From Aselliscus stoliczkanus (taxonomy: Eukaryota > Chordata > Mammalia > Chiroptera > Hipposideridae): a stretch of 64,000 nt of DNA. This document shows, piece after piece, positions 23,580 through 39,900 of the stretch. Below the pieces are notes generated by a model, which was not told where the DNA came from, did not search any database, and worked only from the letters and a program-made list of their open reading frames with translations. A program made the translations under genes and the position numbers. Position 1 is the stretch's first letter. The number at the start of each line of letters is the position of its first letter. The stretch lies in contig CM066730.1 of NCBI GenBank assembly GCA_033961575.1, positions 117,083,523 through 117,147,522 of the forward strand. Direction: 5' to 3'.

Positions 23580-24131
23580 CACAGTCTGACAATTAAGTTC
23601 ATGAACTTGTTGCACCAATGTTGGTTAACCTTTTTTCATATCGCAGGGATTATTCATTATGAATTTATACCAACTGGACAGTTAGGCAAGTTTACTTTGG
23701 AAGTGTTGAAAAGGCTCGTGAAAAAACTTAGACAACCTGACTTTTCGCCAGAATTCATGACTCTTGCATCATGACACTTGCATCTCACACGGCACTGTCT
23801 GTGAGGGAGATTTTAGCCAGTAAAAAAATAACTGTATTGGAACACCCTCCCTACTCACCTGATCTGACTCCCAATGACTTCTTTCTTTACCTGAAGATAA
23901 AGGAAATATTGAAAAAAAGACATTTTGATGACATTCAGGACATCAAGGATAATATGATGATAGCTCTGATGGCCATTCCAGAAAAAAGTTCCAAAATTAC
24001 TTTGAAGGGTGGACTAGGCATTGGCGTCAGTGCATAGCTTCTGAAGGGCAAAGTGACTATAGTGATATTCAGCAATGAGGTATATAGCACTTTTTCTAGG
24101 ATGAGTTTACGAACTTAATTGTCAGACCACA
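23580..24131 (+). mobile_element. Mariner family 1, internally deleted copy
   Basis: Inverted ends GTCTGACAATTAAGTTC and GAACTTAATTGTCAGAC. It keeps LSVREILASKKITVLEHPPY and SPDLTPNDFF, that is the third catalytic Asp region. The second-Asp motif is scrambled and the N-terminal half is missing. Confidence 0.87.
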
Positions 24132-25769
24132 TACATCACCTATCTATCTTCTTTGAACTACTCTCCACTTTACAGAGAATTAGCTATCATGCTTTCTCTT
24201 CACTTTTCCAAAATGATTTTGGGAGTCAATAGCAGAGCCGAAAATTAAACTCAAGAATTTCTGATATTCTTTTCAGTGCCTAGAATTGAGGATTCTGGTG
24301 ATTTTTATTTCCTGTCTGATTTGATAATAGGGCATACAATGAGATGCTCAATAGCTTTAAAAAAAAACCCTAAATAAATACTAAAATTTGAAACCTGAAA
24401 TGAGCTATATTTAAAAATACCAATATAGGAGAATCTCACACAAAGTAATTAAACAGATTGGGATTCAGAGAAACAAGTTTTTATTCCTGTACAACCTATA
24501 AGACCATTTATTCACTCTAAGCTTCAGTTTCTTAGTCTGTAAAGGAAGTGGTTTGGACATTTACAGCTATAAAATTCTTGACATAATTCCTGATTTTTAA
24601 GTCACCAAGGCATGAGGTCTATCTGATCAGGATAAATTTAGTTTACATGTATGCCTTGAGAGTTCTATCTAGTTCATGATTAACCTATAAATAAATAAAT
24701 CCATTTAAAGGATTACTTGTTCTAGGCAAATAGAATAAGATACCTGAAGGCACTCCAGAACTCCTAAGCATTTCATAGTCCTTAAATTTGTAGGATCCAT
24801 TATGGAATGAAGTTTTCCATATAGGTTCTAGTGTAGACAAAAATGTCATATTTGTCTTGGTTTGGGATATTCTCAGGATATGTGGGGGCATTTTATGGTG
24901 GGGTATGTTCTCCCAGAGAATAACAGAATGATACAGAATTAGACTGTATGTTTGAAAAGGAATTATATGTTTTTTATTCATATATACCTTCGAGGTCTTG
25001 TTAAAGCAAGTGTAGATTTCATAATCATAAAATGACAACAGAATATTTTAAACAATTTTCTGTTCTGTTCAAAAATTACTTCTGAAGTTTTCAGATAGAC
25101 AGAGATACCATTTTGTCCAGAATAAAACTTGATTTAAGATGCACATTACAATGATATTTCTCTTGGTAAATATAAATAGTATTTGAATGTCTGGTTACAG
25201 ATAATTCAAAGTTTATATTCCAAAAACAGAAAAAGAATTTAAGATTGAAATGACTGAGCTTCAAATATATTTAGAGTTGTACATAGAAACCAAAAAACCT
25301 TCTCTCATTCTTCCTGATTGTTATGTACCAGCCAACAGGTATTAGTAACACAAAATGAAAACATAGTGTGGGTTTATAAGAGGGAGACAGAATACATGCC
25401 CCCATCTCCTTCTTTCCTTATGAAAGAACGTAGTTTCTGTACTATATACATGCCCAGTTATGAAAGAAAGACTGCTCTTTCAGTTCTACATGTAACTTCT
25501 GGGAAACTTTCCAAAAGGGGACAAAGCACAGCAATAAAATTATTTCTGTCATTTTTTTTGGACCAGAATTATAACTACTGAGATGAATATAATATCTTAT
25601 TATAACTACTGTTACATAAGGTAACAGAAAAGGTAAGAGAAAAAATGTAAATATTTTAAATGAACGGGTATTTATTTAATGATACCTTCACACATCCACA
25701 GATGTTGAGTAAATACAGTAAAGTCATGACGCTTTTACTGGATACCTTAAGTCTTGTCTTTTTCTTTTT
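24132..25769. other. SPATA1 upstream intron: mostly unassigned
   Basis: A MIR-like antisense fragment lies near 24430-24600 (AAGCTTCAGTTTCTTAGTCTG). The rest is unassigned AT-rich DNA including a 117-codon minus-strand frame (24685-25038) with no recognised similarity. Confidence 0.4.
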
Positions 25770-26139
25770 AAAAGATTTTTATTGGTGAACTAGGGAAGGG
25801 GAACAGACAAGTTGCTGTCCTTTTGTTTTTCAGTCTAGTTGTGGAGGACATCATTTCACTGGCCCATGTTGGTACTGTGATCATTGCGCTCTTCCCGGCT
25901 TAGGCAGATCAGTCGCTGGCCCTTGGACGGTGGCTCATGGCAGCTCACCCCCGCCGCAGGCTGCTCAGGGTAGCTTACTGCAGCCCCACTGCAGCCTACA
26001 TGGGTGACTCACAGCAGCCCAGCTCCAGGTGGAGCTGTTGTTCACCATCTTAGCTGTAGAGGGCAGTGTCACTGGCCCGTGTGGGATCCAAACTGGAGCC
26101 CTGCTGCCAACTCACCCAACGTGCCACTTGGCTTCCCCT
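25770..26139 (-). repeat. Long composite tRNA-SINE (type B), diverged
   Basis: Same order of modules as the other long copies (GGGGAACAGACAAGTTGCTG, TTGCGCTCTTCCCGGCTTAG, CAGCCCAGCTCCAGGTGGAG) but with internal deletions and a decayed head. Confidence 0.8.
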
Positions 26140-26254
26140 TTTTGTTGTTTCTTATAACCAAATTTCCTTATACTTCTATACCCAATTATGAAAACTATTA
26201 CTCCAATATATGAGCAGCTCCATGGAATAAATATATTACCTACATATAATGGTA

Positions 26255-26400
26255 TAAAAATCAGGAGAGCTAAGTTCTAGTCTCGTCTCTGTCACAAACT
26301 AGCTGTATAATGGTGGGCAAGTCACCTATCCTCTTCAAATTTCAATTTGCTTAGCGACTACAAAAACAGAGTAATATAAAACCACTCTTTGGAAAAGAAG
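26255..26400 (-). repeat. MIR SINE fragment
   Basis: AAGTTCTAGTCTCGTCTCTG, CAAACTAGCTGTATAATGGT and GGGCAAGTCACCTATCCTCT are clear MIR core sequence in antisense. Confidence 0.75.
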
Positions 26401-27925
26401 TCAGAATTGTGAGCCTACCCTTAAAAAGATATTCAGCTTTTAGTTAAACTACAAAGCAAGGCACTTGAAACAAACCATTTTATGTATTCAAATACTGAAT
26501 ATAAACCTAGTGAACTAAAGAATTTAGGGAACTAATCCAATAAGGTGAAGATCCCAGGTCCATTTGAATTCACTATGCTCTGCTCACAAAACAAAAATAT
26601 GACAGATTTCTTGGTTGTATTTTCATGTCATTCATTCTTATTATAATGATTCTCTTGATGCCAAATTGTTTTCACAACAGGCTGTCTTTATCTGAAACGA
26701 GAACTCGATATCTGCAAAGTTGGTCAACTTTGTTTCAAAGCATTGCGGAAGGTCAGAGAACATGGCTTGTTTCGGAGATATTGATAATTCGCAAACTGTA
26801 TTTACTTCACTTCAGGTGCTACTGAATTTCAAATGAAATCAATGTTTTTTTCTTCTTCTTTCCTATCTTAAATTAAAACCTTTATTAGATGGGCACTACA
26901 GAAACCATGAATTGTATCTTAATTTGAAACAGCAATCTAAACTCTGTGGTTGGTCTCTGAAATAATAAACAACACAAAAAACCAAACAAAAACCACAAAG
27001 CTTCTTCTGAGAACGTTTACACCGATAACAATGAACTTTGCTTATTCCTCAACACTCTTCCTCGAAGAGATTGAGTTATGCATTTCCTGAAACTCCTTCT
27101 AGTGCTTATCATTACACTTAGAGTTTAGAAACATATTCCACAACTACTGAAATGAAACATTTTTTGAGTCAAGATATTTCTGTTTCACCTTCCAAATCTG
27201 CAATGCATGAGTCAACAAGTCACCAACGGTGAAATGATTTAATATACCGCTGTGGAGGAGGAAGAAGGGACATGTATTGAGATACATGTTTATAATGTCA
27301 TTTCATTCTCAAAAACACCTCCGGGAATTAAGTTTTATTATTTCATTTTGAAATGAGGAAACAGAGGCTGAGCGAAGTTGAAGTGGCTTGATACCAAGGC
27401 CGATAGAGCCAGAATGCAAACCCTCGTGTATCCTCGCCATTACATCCATTGTATGAATGAAGTAAAATACTTAAAAGTACACCGTACATGTTTGCGGAAT
27501 GATTTAAACTGCTTAGTAAATACATTATAACAGATTTTGCTGACATTGAGCAAATTATACATGGAATTTTTCACTATACAAAAACTTGAAATGTATTGAT
27601 GACATTGTTCCTATTGATAGAAAATACATTCGTTAATGGACTGTCCTAACAGAGTAGGAGACATCGGTCCTAAACGCTGTGACCTGACGGTCCCCTGGGG
27701 GAACAGCCTATTTTGCTGGGTTAGATCCAACGATCTCTGCCGAAGGCCCCTTCGAACACCAGTTTCAAGCAGTTACAACTGAAATGCAAAAAGAGCCGAC
27801 TTGCCCGAAACACAAAAAGCCGTTTTAGTTTTTAAACTCAAGTAAGCGTTCATCTCCCAAATGAAATGGATAGCAAGACTGGTGTCACGTTCAGCCAGCG
27901 CGTCGGCTTCTTCACAACCTCTTCC
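26401..27925. other. SPATA1 upstream intron / island shore
   Basis: Unique sequence with a MIR piece near 27330-27430 (GAAATGAGGAAACAGAGGCT). The stretch 26680-26800 keeps several CpGs in an AT-rich setting. No exon could be supported. Confidence 0.4.
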
Positions 27926-28207
27926 AGAAAACCAGGAGGAAAGGGCGACAGAAGCCTTGAGAAGATCCTCTTTCCTCTAGCGAAGCAGCGCCCCTGGTCC
28001 GCGTAGCCTGGGTCGGTTACAGCGACCTCCACGCCCTCCCTCGGCCTCGGGGCTCTGACCGGGAGGAAGCGGGCCGCGGATGGGCCGCCCGCTGGACACA
28101 CTCGGGTCCCTATGAGGACCGGGTGCCGCCAACCCGTCAGGACACCTGGAACCTTCTGGTCACCCCGCCTTTCATAAACTCCCTCCAGCGGCTGCCTTTC
28201 CCTCACC

Positions 28208-28480
28208 GGTACCCTATGGAGCCCTTCTCGGGCCTTGGCGGCCAATGACACGCTCCCAAATCGGCTTCTCGGGACCAGGAGGAAGGGAGGGAGGAGAGGC
28301 CGCGCGTCCTGTCGCGCTCGCGTCCCGCCGCTGCCGCGCCCACCGTTCGCTCCGCCCCTTTTGCTCCCGTCTCCACGTCCCTCAGGCTCCAGCCGCCGCC
28401 CGGGTGAGAAGCCGAGAAGGCCCCGCGGAGGAGGGCACGCATGCGCATGGAGGGCGGAGCCGCTGGGCAAAGAACCGGAA
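28208..28480 (-). other. SPATA1: Candidate noncoding first exon of SPATA1
   Basis: A good minus-strand donor (ACCG then GTGAGG, exon end about 28207) sits inside the CpG island just upstream of GNG5. The first coding exon is 8.6 kb away with no promoter of its own. A divergent first exon here is inferred, as in the human locus. The upstream boundary is a guess; no transcript evidence exists in the sequence itself. Confidence 0.35.
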
Positions 28481-28595
28481 ACTTAGAGACAAAGTTCCGA
28501 GCCCCGCCCCTCGCCTCGCCGCCCTGCTGTCTGGCCCCGCCGACTCCAGACCCACCGACCCCCACCGACTACTCTGCCAGCCTCTCGGGTGCGCC

Positions 28596-32501
<3,906 letters not shown>

Positions 32502-32631
32502 GTAAGTTTCTTCAGATTACAACAACAAACCCTACATATCAGAAGTAACTAGTCAAGTTTTTTTCTTTGTAGCACTTCTAAATTGACCAAGATCATCCCA
32601 TGCACCTTTGTTTGGCACTTCAAGTTTCCCC

Positions 32632-32744
32632 GTCTTTTTTTTTTTTTTTAGAGGGCAGTGTTACTGGCCCTCATGTGTAGGATCTGAACCCTGGCCGCTG
32701 GCGTCCCAAGCCAGCTCTTAACCACCACGCCACTCGGTCGGCCC
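32632..32744 (-). repeat. Short tRNA-SINE (type A)
   Basis: Antisense copy in GNG5 intron 2. The flanking duplication is weak. Confidence 0.87.
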
Positions 32745-35640
32745 GTTTTCCATCTTTTTGTTTTGTAAGGAAAGTGAGGATTGATGAAATTCACTGATTT
32801 GGTAGTTATAAAGGCTAATTGTTTCAATTTTACCATAAGGAGGTTTAAATAGAGGATTTAATAACCATAAAGAGGATATAGGAGGATTACTGGAAAATTC
32901 CACTGCTGTGACAAGCCATGTTATTTTTTTATAGCATTGGCCTAATGATGTTATTTTAGGGTCCCTAAAAACTAGTTCCATAATTGTGTACCTAACACAT
33001 ATTTAGACAGTTTTTTAAAATCTGTAATGTTTATGGAGATGATCCTTAAAGTACTACCAATTGATTTGGATTAATTCTGATATTGTTCTAATAGAACCCA
33101 GATACAGGGCAGCATAGCAAAGAATTAGGAGTTGTGAATGTAAGAGAAAATGAGTCGAATAAACTGACTTCTGCATCTTAATCTGCACCTTCCAAGTCAA
33201 ATGTCAGTGTGTGCAAAAACACGGTAGTCCAAAAGAGATGTGACCAAAAACATGCTGTGACTGTAATTTAAAATGCAATCCACAGGTGCTACCTTTTAAA
33301 AATCCATAGTACTGTAATCAGAGTGCATACTCACTACTGTTGACCTGAGAAGCAACCTTAAACTAACAGTGCTTAAAAACAAAACAAACAAAAAAAAGCC
33401 CTCTGTATGGCACACACCCTTTACAAACAGATTCTAACTCTTCAAAGTCCAGGAAGCTGCTTCCTAAAATACCATGTTACATAGTTGTGTCCTCCCTAAT
33501 TAAGCTTTGTAGACTTGGGAGCGTCCATGAAATCTGTATAAGTACAGATGTTTCCAATAAATACAATGATTGGTTAAGAGTTTTGAAACACCAGGGAGGA
33601 AAAAACCCTTTAACAGGTTTTCCATAAAGAAGTAATTCTTTTTAACAGTCTTGCTCTTTCATATTTAATAGTTCCTTGTTTCTGGCAATATTGATTCTCC
33701 ATGGCAGCTTTTGGCAATTTCATATTTTTATAGTGTATTAAAGATCTTTTTTAAACCTCTATTCCAGTTGTTTTCGCTTTACCAAATTGTTTTTCATGAT
33801 ATAAAATACTGATAAGCTGGCTTCTTAACTGACTGTTAATAGTGTACATTTCATAGGAATCAACAGATAAGTGTTTAAATGACTTGCTCAGCGTAATAAA
33901 TATGACTGAACAACCCAGATTTCAAAGTAAAATAATTGCTATTAAATCCTGCAGTATAATAAAACAGCTTTGTGGATATTAAGATTTGAAACACTTTGGA
34001 GCTTGGAAAATATTTTGATGTAAAAGCATTTCTTCTCAAATTTCACTCTCTACAAATCACTTTGTTAAAAAGCTGATTTAGGTCTGGAGTAAAGCCCTAC
34101 CATCTGCATTTCTTGTAAGTTTCCAGGTTCTACTGAAGCTGGTGGTCCTAGGCCCACAATGAGTGGCATGGATGCAGAGAACATACATTTGAGTCTTTAA
34201 ACTCATAGCTTTTAAAAACATATGGTTTATTTATAATTTTTAAAAAGTATAGGTAATTTAGCAACAGCTAGTGCAAGGAAAATAGAAATTACCATGATCA
34301 GCATACCTAGAAATAACCATTGTTGGCAGATATTTCAAGAGAAAAAATTATTTTTTAAGAAATGATCGTACTATGTAGATTTTCATTTTGCTTTTTAAGA
34401 ACACAATGAATTTTCTTATTAAGTATTATTTGTAAATGAGATGTTCACTGATTGTACTGTAACTTAAGTTTATTGAATTTGGAAGTTTCCAAATTTGAGG
34501 TTACATTGAAGTGAATATCTTGGTACTTATATGTGTATTTTACCTCTCTATTTAAGATTTCTAGAAGTAAAATTATTCAAGAATGACATTTAAATTTCAT
34601 AACACTAGTCTTATATTCAACTTTGCTAGTCTGTCTGGAGTTTGAGAGTGCTTTTTGCTGAGCCCTGGCCAAAAAGACCTCAGCGTATTTGCTATTTTCT
34701 GCCTATCTTGTTTTTTTGTAATTTGTACTGATTCAAATGTTGAGGTTAAACATTTCCCCCCACAATTGCTTGTTCATGCCTCTTGAACATTTTTGTTAAT
34801 TTTCAAATAAGTATAAAGATGAACCCTGTATCTATCAGCCTGAATTAAATGGTATAGCTTGTTAGTTTTTAAAAATAAAAGATTAATTTTTTTTTACCTT
34901 TCCACATAGGTAACTTTATTCTGAAGTTGGTATACTTGTTTTTACTTTTTCCAACATATATTTATTTTTTGTAGTTTTAAAACAGCTGTTATTTTTTTAA
35001 GGCATAACTGTTGCATTATTTTTGAGATTTATGTTGATTCATGTAGTTGTATTTAATGATTTTAATCACTGCATAGTATTCCATCATGTATATTAAACTT
35101 TACCCATTCCCGTTGAATTGCATTTAGGCTATTTCCAGTTCTTTGCTGTTAAAACATTACAATAGTCAATATCCTGTACACATTTCTTTTTGTGTATAGG
35201 TTTATATAGGTAAATAGTAGTGTTTGGATAGGTTTGCATCTTCTACCTTAGTATATATTGCCAAACTGTTCTTTGCAATATTCCTGCTCATTTTCTAGGG
35301 GTGTTCAGATTTTTCTCAACTTAAAATGATTTTTATATTAACATTTTTATTAAGATAGTGTATTTTGTCAATGGTATTGGCAAGTTAATCTTTAAATCTA
35401 TTTATTTATAAACCATAAATGATACATATACTTCAGAGTGCTTGTGAAAATTAAGAGGAGGTTACATTTGACACCATAGTCATTTCCTATCCTTTCTCAT
35501 TTTTTCTTAGAAACCCTGTGATGTTCTTTTTAAATAGGTTTAGCTTAATTTAAAGTACTTTATAATTGACATTAAGTCAAATGCCCTAATAGTAGTACAA
35601 GCTGTACCACTGCTCAGAAAAACTATTGTTCTTTGACACT
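32745..35640. other. GNG5 intron 2 (within the 3'UTR)
   Basis: About 3 kb of AT-rich intron. An old L1-like fragment is probable at about 34380-35330 (ATAGTATTCCATCATGTATA, CTATTTCCAGTTCTTTGCTG). No gene recognised. Confidence 0.45.
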
Positions 35641-35670
35641 CCCCTAATTCCCTTTATTTTTCTATTTCAG

Positions 35671-35900
35671 GTTTTCTAAACCACTTTTCATGAACCAGTG
35701 AATATGCAAAGGAGAGCTAAATCTGATGCCTGTACAAAAAGCTTATCCCTATAACATGTGCCATACTATATACAAACTTCTGCTTTTGTCAGTCCTTAAC
35801 ATCTACCTCTCTGAATTTTCATGAATTTCTATTTCATAAGGGAAATTATTTTATATACACTGGTAGCAGCATACAATAAAATACTTAGTATTAAGTGTTC
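35671..35900 (+). other. GNG5: GNG5 exon 3, 3'UTR
   Basis: A TCTATTTCAG acceptor precedes GTTTTCTAAACCACTTTTCA, which I recall as human GNG5 3'UTR sequence. The exon ends at a cleavage site expected 10-30 nt after the AATAAA at 35875. The end coordinate is approximate. Confidence 0.8.
35875..35880 (+). terminator. GNG5: GNG5 polyadenylation signal AATAAA
   Basis: Canonical hexamer in the last exon, followed by T/GT-rich sequence (tgttcttttcc). A second AATAAA near 36051 could serve a longer transcript. Confidence 0.75.
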
Positions 35901-36694
35901 TTTTCCTTAATTATTGGTATTAAGTACACTATTTGTTTCGAACACCTAAATGGCAATTTTCCCGTTGTCATATGGTTTAAGATTTTAGTGTTTATTCTAC
36001 CAATTCTTTTCACACAACTTTATGCCATACACTTGCAAGACTGCTAGAGAAATAAAGGTAAGTTGCCAACTTTCCTTCTTTTAAGGGTCAGGAAGAGGTT
36101 GCTAATACTACTACAGTTTCTATTCATGAGTTATTTACAGGGTTAACTTTGTTTTAATAATAAATATTTCTGATAAACTCCTTTGTTAGGGGTATTACCA
36201 TTACACTTAAAAGTTACTTCATAGATGGCTCTCCTAATAAATATAGAAAAGACTAGATGTAAGAATTCCATTAGAAGACTTGAGACAATTCCTGAATGGA
36301 ATATATAGTAGCCAGAAAAAGGAAACCAAAGATTAACTTTAATTTGCAACTTTGCTTTATGTTCTTGGTAAACTATTTTACTTTAAAATCTTTACCCTCT
36401 GAAAGGCTTAAGGGAATGTTAAAAATCCCAGAAACCTGTCCTCCAATAATTCAGGAAATGGAGTTAAAAACTATGTGCCAGATCCAAGATTAGTATGGTA
36501 GAAAACCAGTGGGTTGGTTGCACTGTAATCTACCAACCACTGTATTTCTCTAGCCCACGTGTTCCATGATAGTGCAAATAGGATAGTTAGTTTGAATCTT
36601 GATTCCAACTTAAATTATTCACAGTTACCCAAAATAAAAGAACTAAATTTTAGGAAACCAAAATTGCAATTTCTAATCTCTTACCAAAATAACT

Positions 36695-36700
36695 TTTATT
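36695..36700 (-). terminator. RPF1: Candidate RPF1 polyadenylation signal
   Basis: AATAAA on the minus strand about 165 nt after the stop codon. A second minus-strand AATAAA lies at 35991-35996. Which one is used cannot be told from sequence. Confidence 0.4.
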
Positions 36701-36863
36701 TGTATTTCCTAGAAATAGTGCGTGGCAATTCATGGCATTTGGTAATTTGTCCAGACATGAAAGATTGATGAAATCAGTAAATAACATTTTGAAAATGGTC
36801 TTCTGTCACAAATTCAAGATAGACCTGTTCAGCAAAATCCAATACTATTCCTTCAGTCTTTCT

Positions 36864-36905
36864 TTATAAATGGAATTTTCTTCTACTTGTATCCATTTCC
36901 CGGGG
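36864..36905 (-). CDS. RPF1: RPF1 exon 9 (coding part, stop)
   Basis: A CCCCCTTTCAG acceptor precedes [13 protein letters not shown] and a TAA stop at 36866-36864. The 3'UTR continues to lower coordinates. Confidence 0.95.
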   Translation of the reverse strand, partial: PREMDTSRRKFHL

Positions 36906-39900
36906 CTGAAAGGGGGGAAAAAAAGTTAGTAAACAATCTGGGTAACAATGAAGAGACTGGGTTCGTCTGAAGACTGAATAGTCAGTCTTTAGGTCAACTA
37001 TAAAAGGTATTAGAAATTTAGGTCAAATATAAAAGGTATTAAAAGTTACGGTTCAAATATATGTATGGTGTTATATAATTTTAAAGTAAAAAAAAACAAC
37101 CCACACTTAAGTGAATAAATATACTAGGTAGAAAAGAGAATGTTTTAAAATACCGAAGTTTTCATTTATGACTTAAAATGATCATCTCCCAACTTTACAA
37201 AAGCTTCGTAGTAATAGTTTTCCAGCATGCATCAGAATCAGGGTGTAACACAGGTTTATAAACAGATTGCTAGGGTCCTGCTCCCTAAGTTGCAGATTCA
37301 GTAGGTTTGTGTCCAAGCAATTTTCCATCTTAACAAGTCCTAGGTGATACTGCTGGTTCCATTTTGATAACCACTGATCTTTAGGATACTTCAAATGAAC
37401 CAGGATTAATCACCAGACCAAACACCACATCAGCAAATGATTCTTTCTAGTTCATGGGGAAGAAATTCAGAAGCCTAACAACACATTTTTTGCGGGAAAC
37501 GAGTAAACTCATCATATAGCTTTTTATGCCCACTTACAAAGTGTTAAGATATAAACACCCAAAGCTTAAAATATAGGTTTCCTTCTCATTACTTACTTTT
37601 AAAATCATCTAAATGGCTTCCCAAAGAGTAAGCACATACCTTATGGACCCATTCATATTCTCCATATTTAGAATCAAAGGTTCCTTTCTGAAGAGACCTT
37701 AATTTTAAGGTAAAACGTGGTCCAAGTTCCTGAATTCCTGCTTTCTTTTCACTCTTGAATATGTATCTTCAAAGATAACAAAAGTTATGGAAATTAGTCT
37801 GCATAAACCCAACTGTTATTTAACATTATGACAGGCTTCAAAAGATAAACTGCTCATCTACAATACTTATAATACATTAGAAAACAGGTTATGTTAAATA
37901 TGTTTGAAGTTGAAGTCCAAGGAGTTAAAACAGTACTTTCTTTACCTGTGAAATCTGAAGAAGATATAATCTCGTTGATTGTGAAATGTCGCAACTTGTC
38001 TTCCAATAAACTGAGGATTATGGGGAAAGAGAGATGCAAACATCCGTCCAATAGAATGACCCAGCCGTGTTGTAAAATTATTCAGAATTACTTCAGGTAT
38101 GTGTTTTGTAGGATCTTTGCCTCTTCTCTACACAAATGATAAAAAATCACAATAACGAATTAATTGGCAAAATGATTATCTCATTGCAATTTTAAGTTTT
38201 ATAATTTATATGACAAATTTGAAAAATTTAAAGTTATCTTAATGACAACAGATGGCTTGTCAAATCCATAAACTAAGATGTATCTAAAACTACTTGAATA
38301 TGCCATGGATGCACCAAAAAAGTCTTACTAGAAAAGTAACGTTTCATAGTAATGAGGACTATTACTGCCTATCTACCATAATTAAAATTAGGACAGTCTC
38401 AGAAAACTGGCAATAGATAAAACTATTGCATTAATCAGGATAGTGAATGCCATTATTAAATTCAATCAGTTACAGTGTCTACTTAAGCAAATACTAAGAG
38501 ACCAATGACAATCAAGGAATGCATACAACTTACCTTAATTTCTTTACGCAGACGAACACTACTCATTTTAAAATGAGCCGTTGGGCCACTTGGCAAGTGA
38601 CTCAATATTAATCCATCTGTTTATAAAGCTAAGAACATACTGAACTCTGTAATCTATATCTTAAATTGTTTAAATAACTGATCCTCTGTATGCCTACGGG
38701 CTCCTAAAATCTAGCTAGGCAAATAGGTGGGTGCATGTATTCCTCTAGGTTAATGGAAATTTTCCTAAGATATGCCAAACTCAGGACACAAAAGGCAACA
38801 CAAATCTTTCAGAGAAACATTAACCTATTGTTCCTTTTCTTTTTTCACAATATAAATAGTTCATCTTCACTCTTAATAGGGTATCTGAGTATTTAATTGA
38901 GGTGAATGAACTACTTAATGTCCACTACAGCAGGAATGGTAAGACAACGGGGTTCTAGAGTAACTAGCATTGTAAATAATATGTTTACTTTCATGGTAGA
39001 GACCTTATAAAACTGAAAATGCACACTTTCAAGTGTTTGTATATGTGTTTGTAAGGTTAGGATATTCTGTCAACTTGGAATACATCCCACAAAACCAGAG
39101 ATTTCTAAACTCTTCTTAAAATCAAAGTTATTAGTGTTTCTCAAGAGAGAAGCTCTTCCTCTTGGGACCACTGTACCACAAAATAAAATCAACTAATTAA
39201 TTTTTTACTGATAGTCTGCCATAAACAGAAAATAGTGTCAGACAGTCTAAATTACAATTAAAATATAAGACACCTACTTACTCAGCAGGGTTAGCAGCAG
39301 CCCAGGGCTTTAAAAATCCTGGATGCATCAAACTAAGATTTACTACCTATACAACATTCCTTAAATCTCTGTAGTTCAACCTGATTCTTTAAAAAACTGA
39401 ACATTAAAAGGATATCAGAATCTGCACACTTGAGTTTTACAATACATACCGCCATCTTTAAAATGGGATCAACACACTCCCATTCATCCATGTCAATTTC
39501 CTCCTCTCCACCAAATCCTACTGTTTTTCATAAGTTCCTCACTTCTACATCTCTCCCTTACCGTTATTGTCCTAGTTGAGGCCTTTCAGATTTCTCCATC
39601 TAGATTACTGAAACAGTGTGCTGGTCTGACCTCATCACCATTTCAAGTACACCTAATACAGACTAAATCAAGTCTGGATTCAGGCCTTGGTTCTATGAGT
39701 AATAAACTATGGGACTTGGCTGTGTTATCGTATCTGTACCAGTTTCTCATGTGCTAAGAGAAAAACTAGATGTCCCGAGTCTTAACAGCTGTAGTTAATT
39801 TCAAGTCACTTTCACTGCAGACTCATGTACAGAATTAAAGACATGAGTATGGCAGTCATGAGGTTCCGAACTACCATTTCTAACTTGTCTCCCCATGCTG

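Noticed and set aside
27850..28470. 206-codon minus-strand frame and other long frames across 28.2-29.0 kb
   Set aside because: GC-rich CpG islands have few stop codons by chance; frames exist in several phases and both strands, and none matches a known protein except GNG5 exon 1.
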